From positions 1-64,000 of the forward strand of contig JAFVSR010000018.1 of assembly GCA_017503645.1 (NCBI GenBank): DNA of 64,000 nt. The letters run 5' to 3'. Source of the stretch: Bacteroidaceae bacterium. GTDB lineage: Bacteria > Bacteroidota > Bacteroidia > Bacteroidales > Bacteroidaceae. The notes beneath the pieces are model-generated. The model worked only from the letters and a program-made list of their open reading frames with translations. It did no database searches and was not told the origin of the DNA. Position numbers and translations under genes: made by a program. Positions 9,206-18,452 of the stretch are shown here, in pieces (the first letter of the stretch is position 1; every line of letters starts with the position of its first letter).

Positions 9206-10048
9206 ATGAAGACAATAAAGAATATATTTTTCCTGGTGATGGCAATGTTTGCCTTCACAGCGTGTATGAACGACTTTGACACGCCACATTTCGACACCCC
9301 TCCTTTCGGTAACAACGCCATAGGAGTGCCCAATATGACAATTTCCGAGTTCAAGGAGAAATACAGAGCACAGCTCCTGGCTGCGACACCCACCGAAATA
9401 ACAGAGGACATCATAATACGCGGTGTGGTTGTATCAAACGACATAACAGGCAACGTGTATAAGCAGATTGTAATAAGTGATGGCGAGGATGCCATAATAT
9501 TAGGCATAAACACATCGGGCCTTTATGCCACACTGCCCATAGGCCAGATGGTGGCACTCAGCTGCAAAGGTCTCTCGATGGGTGGATACTGCTACCTGCC
9601 ACAAATAGGCGTTCCCTACAACACCGAAAGATATGGCATTCAAATAGGCCGTATGAGCAAACAGGTGCTGGAGGAGCACATCAAACTGCTTGGCGAGCCC
9701 AATGAGTACTACGGCGAGCTTGTACCCGTTGAACTCACCGAAGATTTCCTTGCCAATTCGGCCAACAAAGACCTCTGCCCCCGCTATGTGATAATGAAGG
9801 GCGTGGAGTTCCAGGGCGCCGATGGCAAAGAGGTATATGTTCCGGGTGATGAGATACAGGAGCGCTACGTGAAGATAGGCAAGCAGCAGATAATCTTCCG
9901 TCTGAGCAACTATGCCGATTTTGCCAAGATGGTAATGCCCACAGGCAAACTCAACATCACCGGCGTGCTCACACGCTATAAGACAAATTCAAAGGATGTA
10001 TGGCAGTTTATGCTCACATCGGACAAGGACATAACCCCCGCCGAGTAA
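9206..10048 (+). CDS. DUF5689-type OB-fold lipoprotein
   Basis: The protein has 280 residues. The signal peptide ends in a lipobox (FAFTAC, Cys at residue 16), which predicts a lipoprotein, probably surface-exposed beside the receptor. The body shows DUF5689 signatures: TISEFKEKY, IIIRGVVVSNDITGNVYKQI and YLPQIGVPYNTERYG, and its predicted beta-strand pattern resembles an OB fold. Genes of this family often follow TonB receptors and sit near secreted nucleases. A ligand-capture role is inferred. Confidence 0.82.
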   Translation: MKTIKNIFFLVMAMFAFTACMNDFDTPHFDTPPFGNNAIGVPNMTISEFKEKYRAQLLAATPTEITEDIIIRGVVVSNDITGNVYKQIVISDGEDAIILGINTSGLYATLPIGQMVALSCKGLSMGGYCYLPQIGVPYNTERYGIQIGRMSKQVLEEHIKLLGEPNEYYGELVPVELTEDFLANSANKDLCPRYVIMKGVEFQGADGKEVYVPGDEIQERYVKIGKQQIIFRLSNYADFAKMVMPTGKLNITGVLTRYKTNSKDVWQFMLTSDKDITPAE

Positions 10049-10098
10049 AGCAATACATTATTTATATATAGAGTAATAATATAAAAACACAGATAACA

Positions 10099-12528
10099 AT
10101 GAAAACATTAAAGTATCTATTCATTGCAGCATTGGCAATATTGAGTTTCAATGCCTGCGAAGATGTGCCCGAGCCCTATGAAATTCCGACAATAAACGGC
10201 GCCGGTAGTGGAAGTAATGTAAGTACACCGGAAGGTGAAGGCACATTAGAAAGCCCCTACAACGCGGCAGGCGCAAACGCCTACATAAGCACCTTGGGAG
10301 CCGATGAGAATTCCGATAAAGCAATTTATGTAAAGGGTATAATTTGCAATATCAAAGAAGCACCAAACAGCCAATATGGCAATGCAACATTCTACATCTC
10401 GGCCGACGGCAAAACCACAAGCGAGCAGTTCTATGTATTTCGTTGCCACAACCTCGAAAACAAAAAATTCACCGACAATTATGTTCTGAACGTAGGTGAC
10501 GAGGTAATCATCTATGGCAAGGTGGTAAACTACAAAGGCAACACTCCCGAAACAGTGCAGAACGAAGCTTACATCTACTCGCACAGCGCTACTACCACCG
10601 AGCCCGAGGAAACCGTCGAGATGACCGTTGCAGAGGCTATTGACAATTTCACTGCCGGTAAAAAAGCAATTGTAAAAGGATACATAGTAGGTTGGATTGA
10701 AGGCAAGAGTTATAACGAAGGTGCAAGATTCAACGGCAACGTAACCGAACCTGAAGGACAAACCGATATTTTACTTGCCGACAGCCCCGATGAAACCGAC
10801 CCCGTAAAATGTATTCCCGTGCAGTTGCCTAAAGGTGATGTACGCAACAAAGTGAACTTGCAAGACAACCCCGACAACTATAAAAAACAGGTTACACTCA
10901 CCGGTATTATAGAAGCATACTTTGGCGTTCCCGGCCTCAAGAGCGTTACAAAGGCTTTGTTCGAGGGCGAAGAGGATAGTGAAGATACACCCGTAACAGA
11001 TGCATATATTAACGAAACATTTGCAAGTAGTTTCGGCACATTCACAACTGCACAAACTGTAGGCAACTACCCCTGGGTAATCGATTACAGCTGTGCCAAA
11101 GTTACTGCATACGACAGCGCAAGCGAAGAAAACAATGCAGCCGAGAGCTGGCTTGTTTCACCTGCAATAGATTTCTCAAAAGAAACAGAGGCATACATCA
11201 TTTTCGATTACGTTGTTCGCTATACCGAAAGTGGCAAGGTTAAGGATTATAGCCAGCTACTCATAAGCAACGACTACACCGACGACGTTGCTACAGCCAC
11301 TTGGACAGCCATCGATTACAATGTCAAAGAAAACACCGCAGGCTGGACTTTCTACAACACAGGCAAGATAGCCATCCCCGCGGAATTTATGGGCAAAGAG
11401 AATGTGAGAATAGCATTCAAATACACATCGTCGGCAACAAAGGCCGGTACTTGGGAGGTTAAGAATGTGGTTGTAGCCAAAGGTGTTGCAGACACACCCG
11501 ACACACCGGAAACACCTGACACACCCGATACTCCCAACACACCCACCGGCGAGAGCCTATTGGCAAATGACAGTTTCGAAGACTGGAACGGCACAACTCC
11601 ATTGAACTGGGCCGGTTCTTCAATAGGTCATAACGCAATAATATCTCAAAGCAGCGATGCCCACACCGGCAGCTATGCAGTTCTTGTGCAAGGTGCAACT
11701 GCAAACAAGCGCTTGGCATCGCAAAGTTACAAACTTGCCAAGGGAACATATACCATAAGCGCCTATATAAAGAATGGCGACAACGGAGCCGGCCAGCATC
11801 GCATAGGTTATGGTATCATCACCAATGGCAAAATTGCGAACAGCGACTATAAATACATAACCGACCCCACCCCTGCCGCAGAGGAGTGGACCGAGGTTAA
11901 GGGTGAGTTCACATTGGATTCAGCTACCGAGGTTACTATCTTGGTTATGAATTCAAAGGTTGGTAATGGCGCGCCCATCCTTGTCGATGATGTAACACTG
12001 ACCACCAACGACGGTGGCATTGTAGGCGGTTCCGACGACAATGAAGGAACCGAAGATGATAATGAGGGCAACGAAGGTACAGAGGGCACTACGTTCACAT
12101 ACACCGCAACAACAACAGTTGAGCCCGGCAAATACATTATAGCCGCAAGCAACAATCTTCTTTTGCCTTTGGATGAAACCAAAAATTACGGATATATGCA
12201 GGTAACATCGGTTACACCAAGCAACGGCACCATTACAACAGGCGATAGCAACGTATTTACACTTGAGGCTACTACCGGTGGCTATACCATAAAAGATGCT
12301 TATGGCCGCTATGTATATATGACAGGCAGTTATAACAGTTTCAATGTAAGCCCAACTATGCCATCGGCCGATGAGGCAACCTGGACTATTACTTTCAATG
12401 CCGAGGGTAACGCTATCATAAAGAACAAATATAGCGAAAAGACCTTGCAGTTCGACAGCCAATACAACAGCTATGGTGCCTATCCCGACGAGCGTGGCAC
12501 CTACCCTGTTTTGTATAAGTTGAATTAA
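10099..12528 (+). CDS. large multidomain surface lipoprotein with OB-like and choice-of-anchor domains
   Basis: The protein has 809 residues with lipobox LSFNAC (Cys20). Domains in order: an OB-like domain (~40-165; AIYVKGIICNI, DEVIIYGKVVNY); a second OB-like domain resembling DUF6359 (~175-290; TVAEAIDNF, AIVKGYIVGW, VTLTGIIEAYFG); a choice-of-anchor J-like beta-sandwich (~300-460; SWLVSPAIDFS); a Pro/Asp/Thr linker (TPDTPETPDTPDTPNTP); a carbohydrate-binding-like module (~490-640; LLANDSFEDW); an acidic Glu/Asn/Gly linker; and a C-terminal beta domain. It is the last gene before a strong terminator. No catalytic motif is visible, so it is probably a binding protein. Confidence 0.8.
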   Translation: MKTLKYLFIAALAILSFNACEDVPEPYEIPTINGAGSGSNVSTPEGEGTLESPYNAAGANAYISTLGADENSDKAIYVKGIICNIKEAPNSQYGNATFYISADGKTTSEQFYVFRCHNLENKKFTDNYVLNVGDEVIIYGKVVNYKGNTPETVQNEAYIYSHSATTTEPEETVEMTVAEAIDNFTAGKKAIVKGYIVGWIEGKSYNEGARFNGNVTEPEGQTDILLADSPDETDPVKCIPVQLPKGDVRNKVNLQDNPDNYKKQVTLTGIIEAYFGVPGLKSVTKALFEGEEDSEDTPVTDAYINETFASSFGTFTTAQTVGNYPWVIDYSCAKVTAYDSASEENNAAESWLVSPAIDFSKETEAYIIFDYVVRYTESGKVKDYSQLLISNDYTDDVATATWTAIDYNVKENTAGWTFYNTGKIAIPAEFMGKENVRIAFKYTSSATKAGTWEVKNVVVAKGVADTPDTPETPDTPDTPNTPTGESLLANDSFEDWNGTTPLNWAGSSIGHNAIISQSSDAHTGSYAVLVQGATANKRLASQSYKLAKGTYTISAYIKNGDNGAGQHRIGYGIITNGKIANSDYKYITDPTPAAEEWTEVKGEFTLDSATEVTILVMNSKVGNGAPILVDDVTLTTNDGGIVGGSDDNEGTEDDNEGNEGTEGTTFTYTATTTVEPGKYIIAASNNLLLPLDETKNYGYMQVTSVTPSNGTITTGDSNVFTLEATTGGYTIKDAYGRYVYMTGSYNSFNVSPTMPSADEATWTITFNAEGNAIIKNKYSEKTLQFDSQYNSYGAYPDERGTYPVLYKLN

Positions 12529-12546
12529 AAACATTTTCATACCATT

Positions 12547-12592
12547 AAACTAAAAATCGTGCTGCTCAGCTGAGCAGCACGATTTTTAGTTT
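12547..12592. terminator. bidirectional terminator, near-perfect palindrome
   Basis: Two 23-base complementary arms meet at CAGCTG and are flanked by A and T runs. It lies between the lipoprotein (+) and the small gene at 12596 (-), and can stop transcription from both sides. Confidence 0.92.
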
Positions 12593-12595
12593 CCA

Positions 12596-12904
12596 TTACT
12601 TCTTATCCTGCACCCCGAACGAGAGCCACGTTTCGGGTGGGAAGCACTGCTTTATAGGGTTCTTGGAATCGCTGTAGCAAGCCTTCAGTTCCTCCAAACA
12701 GTTATGTGCCACGGCACGAGCCTCCTTCAGAGCCTCCTCGGCAGCATCCTGCGCCGCGCCGGCCTGTTCCAACGACGAGCAGAGCGCCTGCAAGCGTTCC
12801 ACATCCACCACAATACCCTCCTTTTGCAATACATCGGCCTGTGCCTTTACACCGGCCACCAACGACTGAGCCTTTGCAATAGGCTCCAAATAAATTTTGT
12901 TCAT
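12596..12904 (-). CDS. small coiled-coil protein of unknown function
   Basis: The protein has 102 residues starting MNKIYLEPIAKAQ. The open frame extends 54 codons further, but that part is Cys-rich and AT-rich and unlike protein. The middle is alanine- and glutamate-rich (AAQDAAEEALKEARAVAH) and should be helical or coiled coil. The end is FPPETWLSFGVQDKK. There is no signal peptide or membrane segment. I do not recognise the family. Its neighbours (convergent lipoprotein, divergent fabG) give no clue. Positions 12905-13164 hold nothing I can support. Confidence 0.6.
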   Translation of the reverse strand: MNKIYLEPIAKAQSLVAGVKAQADVLQKEGIVVDVERLQALCSSLEQAGAAQDAAEEALKEARAVAHNCLEELKACYSDSKNPIKQCFPPETWLSFGVQDKK

Positions 12905-13164
12905 AAACAGTAAAATTATTATTAAAAAACACGTGCTATCACACCTGTAATCAAGCACTTTACACACAAATTTAGGTAAAAAAAGCATAGGTTGTGACAC
13001 TGCACAGAGCAGATACCGCGCATCACACATATACTGCAAAACGCTATCTATCAACCATTTACACATTTGTTAATATTTATTAAAATTTACCCGTTACAAT
13101 CCACAAACAGCATAAAGGAGCAGATATTTTCGCCATAAAACGGGGAAAATATTGGCAAAAGAGT

Positions 13165-13172
13165 TATCTTCG
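13165..13172 (+). promoter_or_regulatory. promoter -7 element for fabG
   Basis: TATCTTCG lies 35 bp upstream of the fabG ATG and matches the Bacteroidota -7 element with one change. The -33 element is unclear. Confidence 0.5.
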
Positions 13173-13207
13173 CACAAAGAAAACAATAACCTAAATATAG
13201 AATACTT

Positions 13208-13954
13208 ATGAAACTATTGGAAGGAAAAACAGCCCTTGTAACAGGAGCCACACGCGGAATAGGCCGCGCAATAGCAGTGAAATTTGCCGAGGCAGGCGCA
13301 AACGTAGCCTTCACCTACCGCCAGATAAACAACAATGCACAGGAGCTCATTGAACAAATAACCGCAATGGGAGTAACCTGCAAAGGATATGCATCGGATG
13401 CATCGGACTACACAGCCACCGAAGAGACCGTGAAACAGATTCTTGCCGACTTTGGCAGAATTGACATCCTTGTGAACAATGCAGGAATAACAAAAGACGG
13501 TATGCTTATGCGTATGACCGAGGAGCAGTGGGACAGCGTTATAAACGTAAACCTTAAATCGGCATTCAATTTCACCCGTGCCGTGGTTCCCGCAATGGCC
13601 AAGCAACGCAGCGGCAGCATCATAAATATGACATCTATAGTAGGCGAGCACGGCAACGCAGGCCAATGCAACTACTCGGCATCAAAGGCCGGCGTTATAG
13701 GCCTTGCCAAGTCGGTGGCCAAGGAGATGGGCCCCCGCGGCATAAGAGCCAACTGCATAGCACCTGGTTTTATTCTCACCGATATGACCACCACCCTCCC
13801 CGAGGATGTGCGCGACGCTTGGGCCAAGAGCATACCATTGCGCCGTGCCGGAGCTCCCGAGGATGTTGCAGGTGTAGCGCTCTTCCTTGCCAGCGACTTG
13901 TCGGCATACGTCAGCGGGCAGGTAATAAACTGCTGCGGTGCAATGAGCTGCTGA
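13208..13954 (+). CDS. fabG: 3-oxoacyl-[acyl-carrier-protein] reductase
   Basis: This NADPH-dependent short-chain dehydrogenase works in fatty-acid elongation. It has 248 residues, the usual length. Visible motifs are the cofactor loop TGATRGIG (residues 12-19), NNAG, the catalytic Ser of MTSIVG, YSASKAG carrying the catalytic Tyr and Lys, and the PG segment IAPGFILTDM. The C-terminus reads VINCCGAMSC, with a doubled Cys where GG is usual (VdGGm). The gene stands alone between a promoter and a terminator. Confidence 0.93.
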   Translation: MKLLEGKTALVTGATRGIGRAIAVKFAEAGANVAFTYRQINNNAQELIEQITAMGVTCKGYASDASDYTATEETVKQILADFGRIDILVNNAGITKDGMLMRMTEEQWDSVINVNLKSAFNFTRAVVPAMAKQRSGSIINMTSIVGEHGNAGQCNYSASKAGVIGLAKSVAKEMGPRGIRANCIAPGFILTDMTTTLPEDVRDAWAKSIPLRRAGAPEDVAGVALFLASDLSAYVSGQVINCCGAMSC

Positions 13955-13974
13955 TGCCAACTATACATACCAAT

Positions 13975-14006
13975 AAAGAGGCATAGCCACTGGCTATGCC
14001 TCTTTT
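13975..14006. terminator. bidirectional terminator fabG / pyrG
   Basis: A 15-bp stem, AAAGAGGCATAGCCA with its complement, is followed by a T run on the + strand and an A run before it. It serves the convergent fabG and pyrG. Confidence 0.88.
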
Positions 14007-14028
14007 GAGTATATCTATATTACACTAA

Positions 14029-15834
<1,806 letters not shown>

Positions 15835-15928
15835 TTAAAGGACAATATTTTATTAAACGAGCAAAGCGAGTGATGCTTATTCTACAGGAATAAGCAGGCT
15901 TTTTTCTCAAAAAAACAAGTTCAGATGT

Positions 15929-15977
15929 ATTCCCGAGGCGCAGCCTATCTTCACCGAAGGTAAAGATAGTGCAAGCC
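15929..15977 (+). repeat. 49-bp direct repeat, copy 1 (left side of restriction island)
   Basis: It is identical to 16069-16117 and 21951-21999. It begins ATTCCCGAGGCGCAGCC and ends GATAGTGCAAGCC. Confidence 0.92.
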
Positions 15978-16068
15978 GACTAACAAAGTATAATATTACA
16001 AAGCGAGTGATGCTTATTCTGCAAGAATAAGCAGGCTTTTTTTCTCAAAAAAAAACAAATTCAGATGT

Positions 16069-16117
16069 ATTCCCGAGGCGCAGCCTATCTTCACCGAAGG
16101 TAAAGATAGTGCAAGCC
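16069..16117 (+). repeat. 49-bp direct repeat, copy 2 (left side of restriction island)
   Basis: This is the second identical copy, within the tandem array, 140 bp after copy 1. Confidence 0.92.
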
Positions 16118-16190
16118 GACTAACAAAGTATAATACTGCAAAGCGAGTGATGCTTATTCTGCAGGAATAAGCAGGCTTTTTCTCAAAAAA

Positions 16191-16846
16191 TACGGTTCTC
16201 GGAGCAAAAAAGGTGATTTTATGCGTTTTGAACTGAGCTATAACGCATTAAACAGAAAACCTCGGGCGACAGGTCGTTTCGGGCAGAATCTGCCTCCTGC
16301 GGAGAGTATTCAGCCCGAAAACCTTTCACCTTTCAAGTCCTGTACTTAACAATGCAGACGGCAACGGAAACAATCGACTGACGGAAAAGTAATAAACAAA
16401 AAGAACAACGTACAAACAGACTCTATAATTGATAGCCAGATTTGTACGCTGTTTCTGTTTCTAATATAGGAGGGGTATTTTTAAGAATCATAATAATTGG
16501 GCAGACGAGAAACTGCACTCCCTCCAGAAATGTAATCCTACCTACCTCAATCTGTTGGTCGGATATGACAACGAACTTTTGCTAATTGAATCAGAAAATG
16601 CTATCTGAACAATCAAATACCGTCAATGACGGCAGACGCAGCAAACCCTCGGTTTGGGAGTGTAGCGAGGTTATCTTTCGGGATGCCGAAAATTGTCGTC
16701 AAGCCGACATTTCGCACCCGAAAACCTCGCTCCACTCTGAGGTGGAGACAATCCGCTCCCGATGGTCGCAGATTGGGAAATCGTATTGAAAACGGAGTTT
16801 AACAGAATTGGATTTACAGAGCAAACCTACACCAAAGAAGTTGTTT
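16191..16846. other. gene-free segment, possible degenerate mobile-element remnant
   Basis: No convincing gene is present. A 39-codon stop-terminated stretch (about 16488-16608, + strand, containing WADEKLHSLQKCNPTYLN) and a 34-codon one ending ~16866 (MVADWEIVLKTEF...) read like protein fragments, but I cannot assign them. AGGAGG at ~16468 has no downstream gene. Base use resembles element-derived DNA. It sits between the tandem repeats and the restriction genes. Confidence 0.35.
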
Positions 16847-17317
16847 CTATGCCACTCTATTATTGATAGATGAAAGGTATTTTAGTATTTGAGCACTTTC
16901 GATGTTTCTCATATATTGCTCCATATACTCCCAATAGGGTTGCCCTGTGGTGGTAACAGGCAAAGATAAAACTTCCTTTGCTAATCTTGTTGCACTTCTC
17001 TTATAACCAAAATTATACTTACCACGTATTCTGTCAGCAATGGTTGTTATAAACATTCCTGTATATTTGTTTATATGCTCGCTATATGCCAATGTCATAT
17101 CAGATGTTGCAATGAAATCCTCTGCTTTATATACAGAGTATCCCATTGAACCCTCTCCATTACGAATAAATGCGATGCAGTTTCCCTTTTGGACGAGACT
17201 ATCAACGGCTCTAACAAAGCATAACACCCCGTTGTTTAAGTTTGTTGCCCCTAAGTAACTTATACCCGAATCATCTTTCTCCAAATGGTTAAGCCCTTTT
17301 GATTTGCCAACTTCCAT
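16847..17317 (-). pseudogene. third target-recognition module of the specificity gene, currently out of frame
   Basis: The open frame gives 156 residues from an internal Met. True homology begins 17 residues earlier (WSEFYIRDLFPRMEVG). It is a complete single recognition domain matching the two in the gene before it: GATNLNNGV, GSMGYSVYKAEDFIATSD, LPVTTTGQPYWEYMEQYM. It lacks its own start context. Removing one G from the tract at 17359-17367 joins it in frame to the upstream gene, giving a 534-residue three-module protein. It is best seen as a switchable extension rather than a dead gene. Confidence 0.75.
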
Positions 17318-17345
17318 TCTTGGGAATAAATCTCTGATATAGAAC

Positions 17346-18452
17346 TCACTCCAAACTACCCCCCCCCAATTTGCTGATATTCAATTGATTATCTTTTATT
17401 CTATTTTTGAAGGTTGCGAGAGTAGTGCCGAGTATATCAGTTTCAATCTGCTTCATAAATGAAGACATAAATTGAAAATCTATATCACCTGCATCTGTAA
17501 CAGGAAGCAACAACTTTTCCCTCTTTATTCTTTCATCGTTTATTTCTCTGTTAAAACTATATTTTTCCGATAGACGATTGATTAGGGGAATCATAAAGAG
17601 ATACGCATATTTATCTAATCCCTCTCTCTTTAATTGCGTTACGTGGTCGCTCGCAATAAATTCATATCTATGATAGAATGCACTGCCAACACTACCGCTA
17701 TTAGCTAAGGTCAAGCAATCTTCAAATCGTCTTACGCTGCTATCATTGCCGATGAAGCCGTCAACCCCATTGTTGAATGATGTTGATGATACATAGGGAG
17801 TATCTCCAACTTTGTGGTCTGCTTTTTTAAGGCGCTTACCACGCTGAATTTCAGTGAATACCTCTGTAAAGTAGAATGCTTTCCAATTAGAGTGAAGCGA
17901 TTTACCCCCCCCCATCAACTCGTTGATAATCAATTGTTTGCATAATTTATCAATTGTAGGTTTTAATACTTGTCTTTCTTTTAGTCGCATATACCCTTCC
18001 ATAAACAGCCAATCAATTGTACCGTCTGCACATACCGGCAAGAGTATTTTTTGTCTTTTCATTCGTTGTGCATTGAATTTATACCCATACGCAAATTTAC
18101 ATTTCTGTTGTCCTATCATTGAAGATAAGAATAACAATGTATATCTATTATTGCGTGATGAATCCAACCACTTAATCCTCTTAACATCATCCGAAAATAT
18201 CGCCTTGTAGGGATGATAAAACGAGAATCCGACACTTCCGTTATAATTCACTCCTAACACATTACTATCAAGACTTTCATTTGTAGAACAAGTGAAAGCT
18301 GTTATACCATTGTTCATTTCAGAAGCACCGATGAAAGGCATATCACCTAATTCCATATCAGCCTTTGTGAGGCGTTTCCCGCCATTTATGGAAACAACAT
18401 CTTCAAGGAAGAATTCTTTCCATTTTCGGTTAGTTATTGATAAGTTATTCAT
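17346..18452 (-). CDS. DNA specificity subunit (HsdS/BcgIB-like) with two recognition modules
   Basis: The protein has 368 residues from the ATG at 18450-18452, overlapping the methylase gene by 8 bp. Two modules of ~180 residues share the plan W-x2-FF/FY...GKRL-x-KAD...GD-x-P...NNG...GSVG-FYH...LPV...G-x-ID-x-x-FM. This family determines which bipartite DNA site the enzyme complex binds. A G9 tract (17905-17913) encodes the MGGG joint between modules 1 and 2. A second G9 tract (17359-17367) encodes the GGG just before the stop. With 10 G at the first tract the protein stops after module 1. With 8 G at the second it continues into the third module. Confidence 0.88.
   Translation of the reverse strand: MNNLSITNRKWKEFFLEDVVSINGGKRLTKADMELGDMPFIGASEMNNGITAFTCSTNESLDSNVLGVNYNGSVGFSFYHPYKAIFSDDVKRIKWLDSSRNNRYTLLFLSSMIGQQKCKFAYGYKFNAQRMKRQKILLPVCADGTIDWLFMEGYMRLKERQVLKPTIDKLCKQLIINELMGGGKSLHSNWKAFYFTEVFTEIQRGKRLKKADHKVGDTPYVSSTSFNNGVDGFIGNDSSVRRFEDCLTLANSGSVGSAFYHRYEFIASDHVTQLKREGLDKYAYLFMIPLINRLSEKYSFNREINDERIKREKLLLPVTDAGDIDFQFMSSFMKQIETDILGTTLATFKNRIKDNQLNISKLGGGSLE
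17359..17367 (-). repeat. G9 homopolymer, specificity-gene tract 2
   Basis: Nine C on the + strand. The current reading TTG GGG GGG GGT AGT TTG GAG TGA ends the protein. Eight G read GTA GTT TGG AGT GAG TTC and enter module 3. Ten G give an immediate TAG. Confidence 0.92.
17905..17913 (-). repeat. G9 homopolymer, specificity-gene tract 1
   Basis: Nine C on the + strand. The current reading ATG GGG GGG GGT AAA continues into module 2. Ten G give ATG GGG GGG GGG TAA, a stop straight after module 1. Confidence 0.92.

Larger units (their letters stand above)
15862..16190. repeat. tandem repeat array, unit 137-140 bp, about 2.4 copies
   Basis: The block starting CAAAGCGAGTGATGCTTAT occurs at 15862, 15999 and 16139. 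The rest of the unit occurs twice. Each unit holds a small hairpin (GCTTATTC / GAATAAGC), an A/T-run segment, and the 49-bp element described separately, which contains a promoter-like GGCTTGCACTATCTTTA on the minus strand. No coding potential is seen. Confidence 0.88.

Noticed and set aside
15862..16190. Tandem repeats considered as CRISPR or as a repeat-protein gene
   Set aside because: The 137-140-bp unit has stops in all frames and no spacer variation.
16586..16789. Open frame of 67 codons on the + strand
   Set aside because: It has no start context, promoter or homology, and its composition is unlike a protein. It is treated as part of a gene-free segment.
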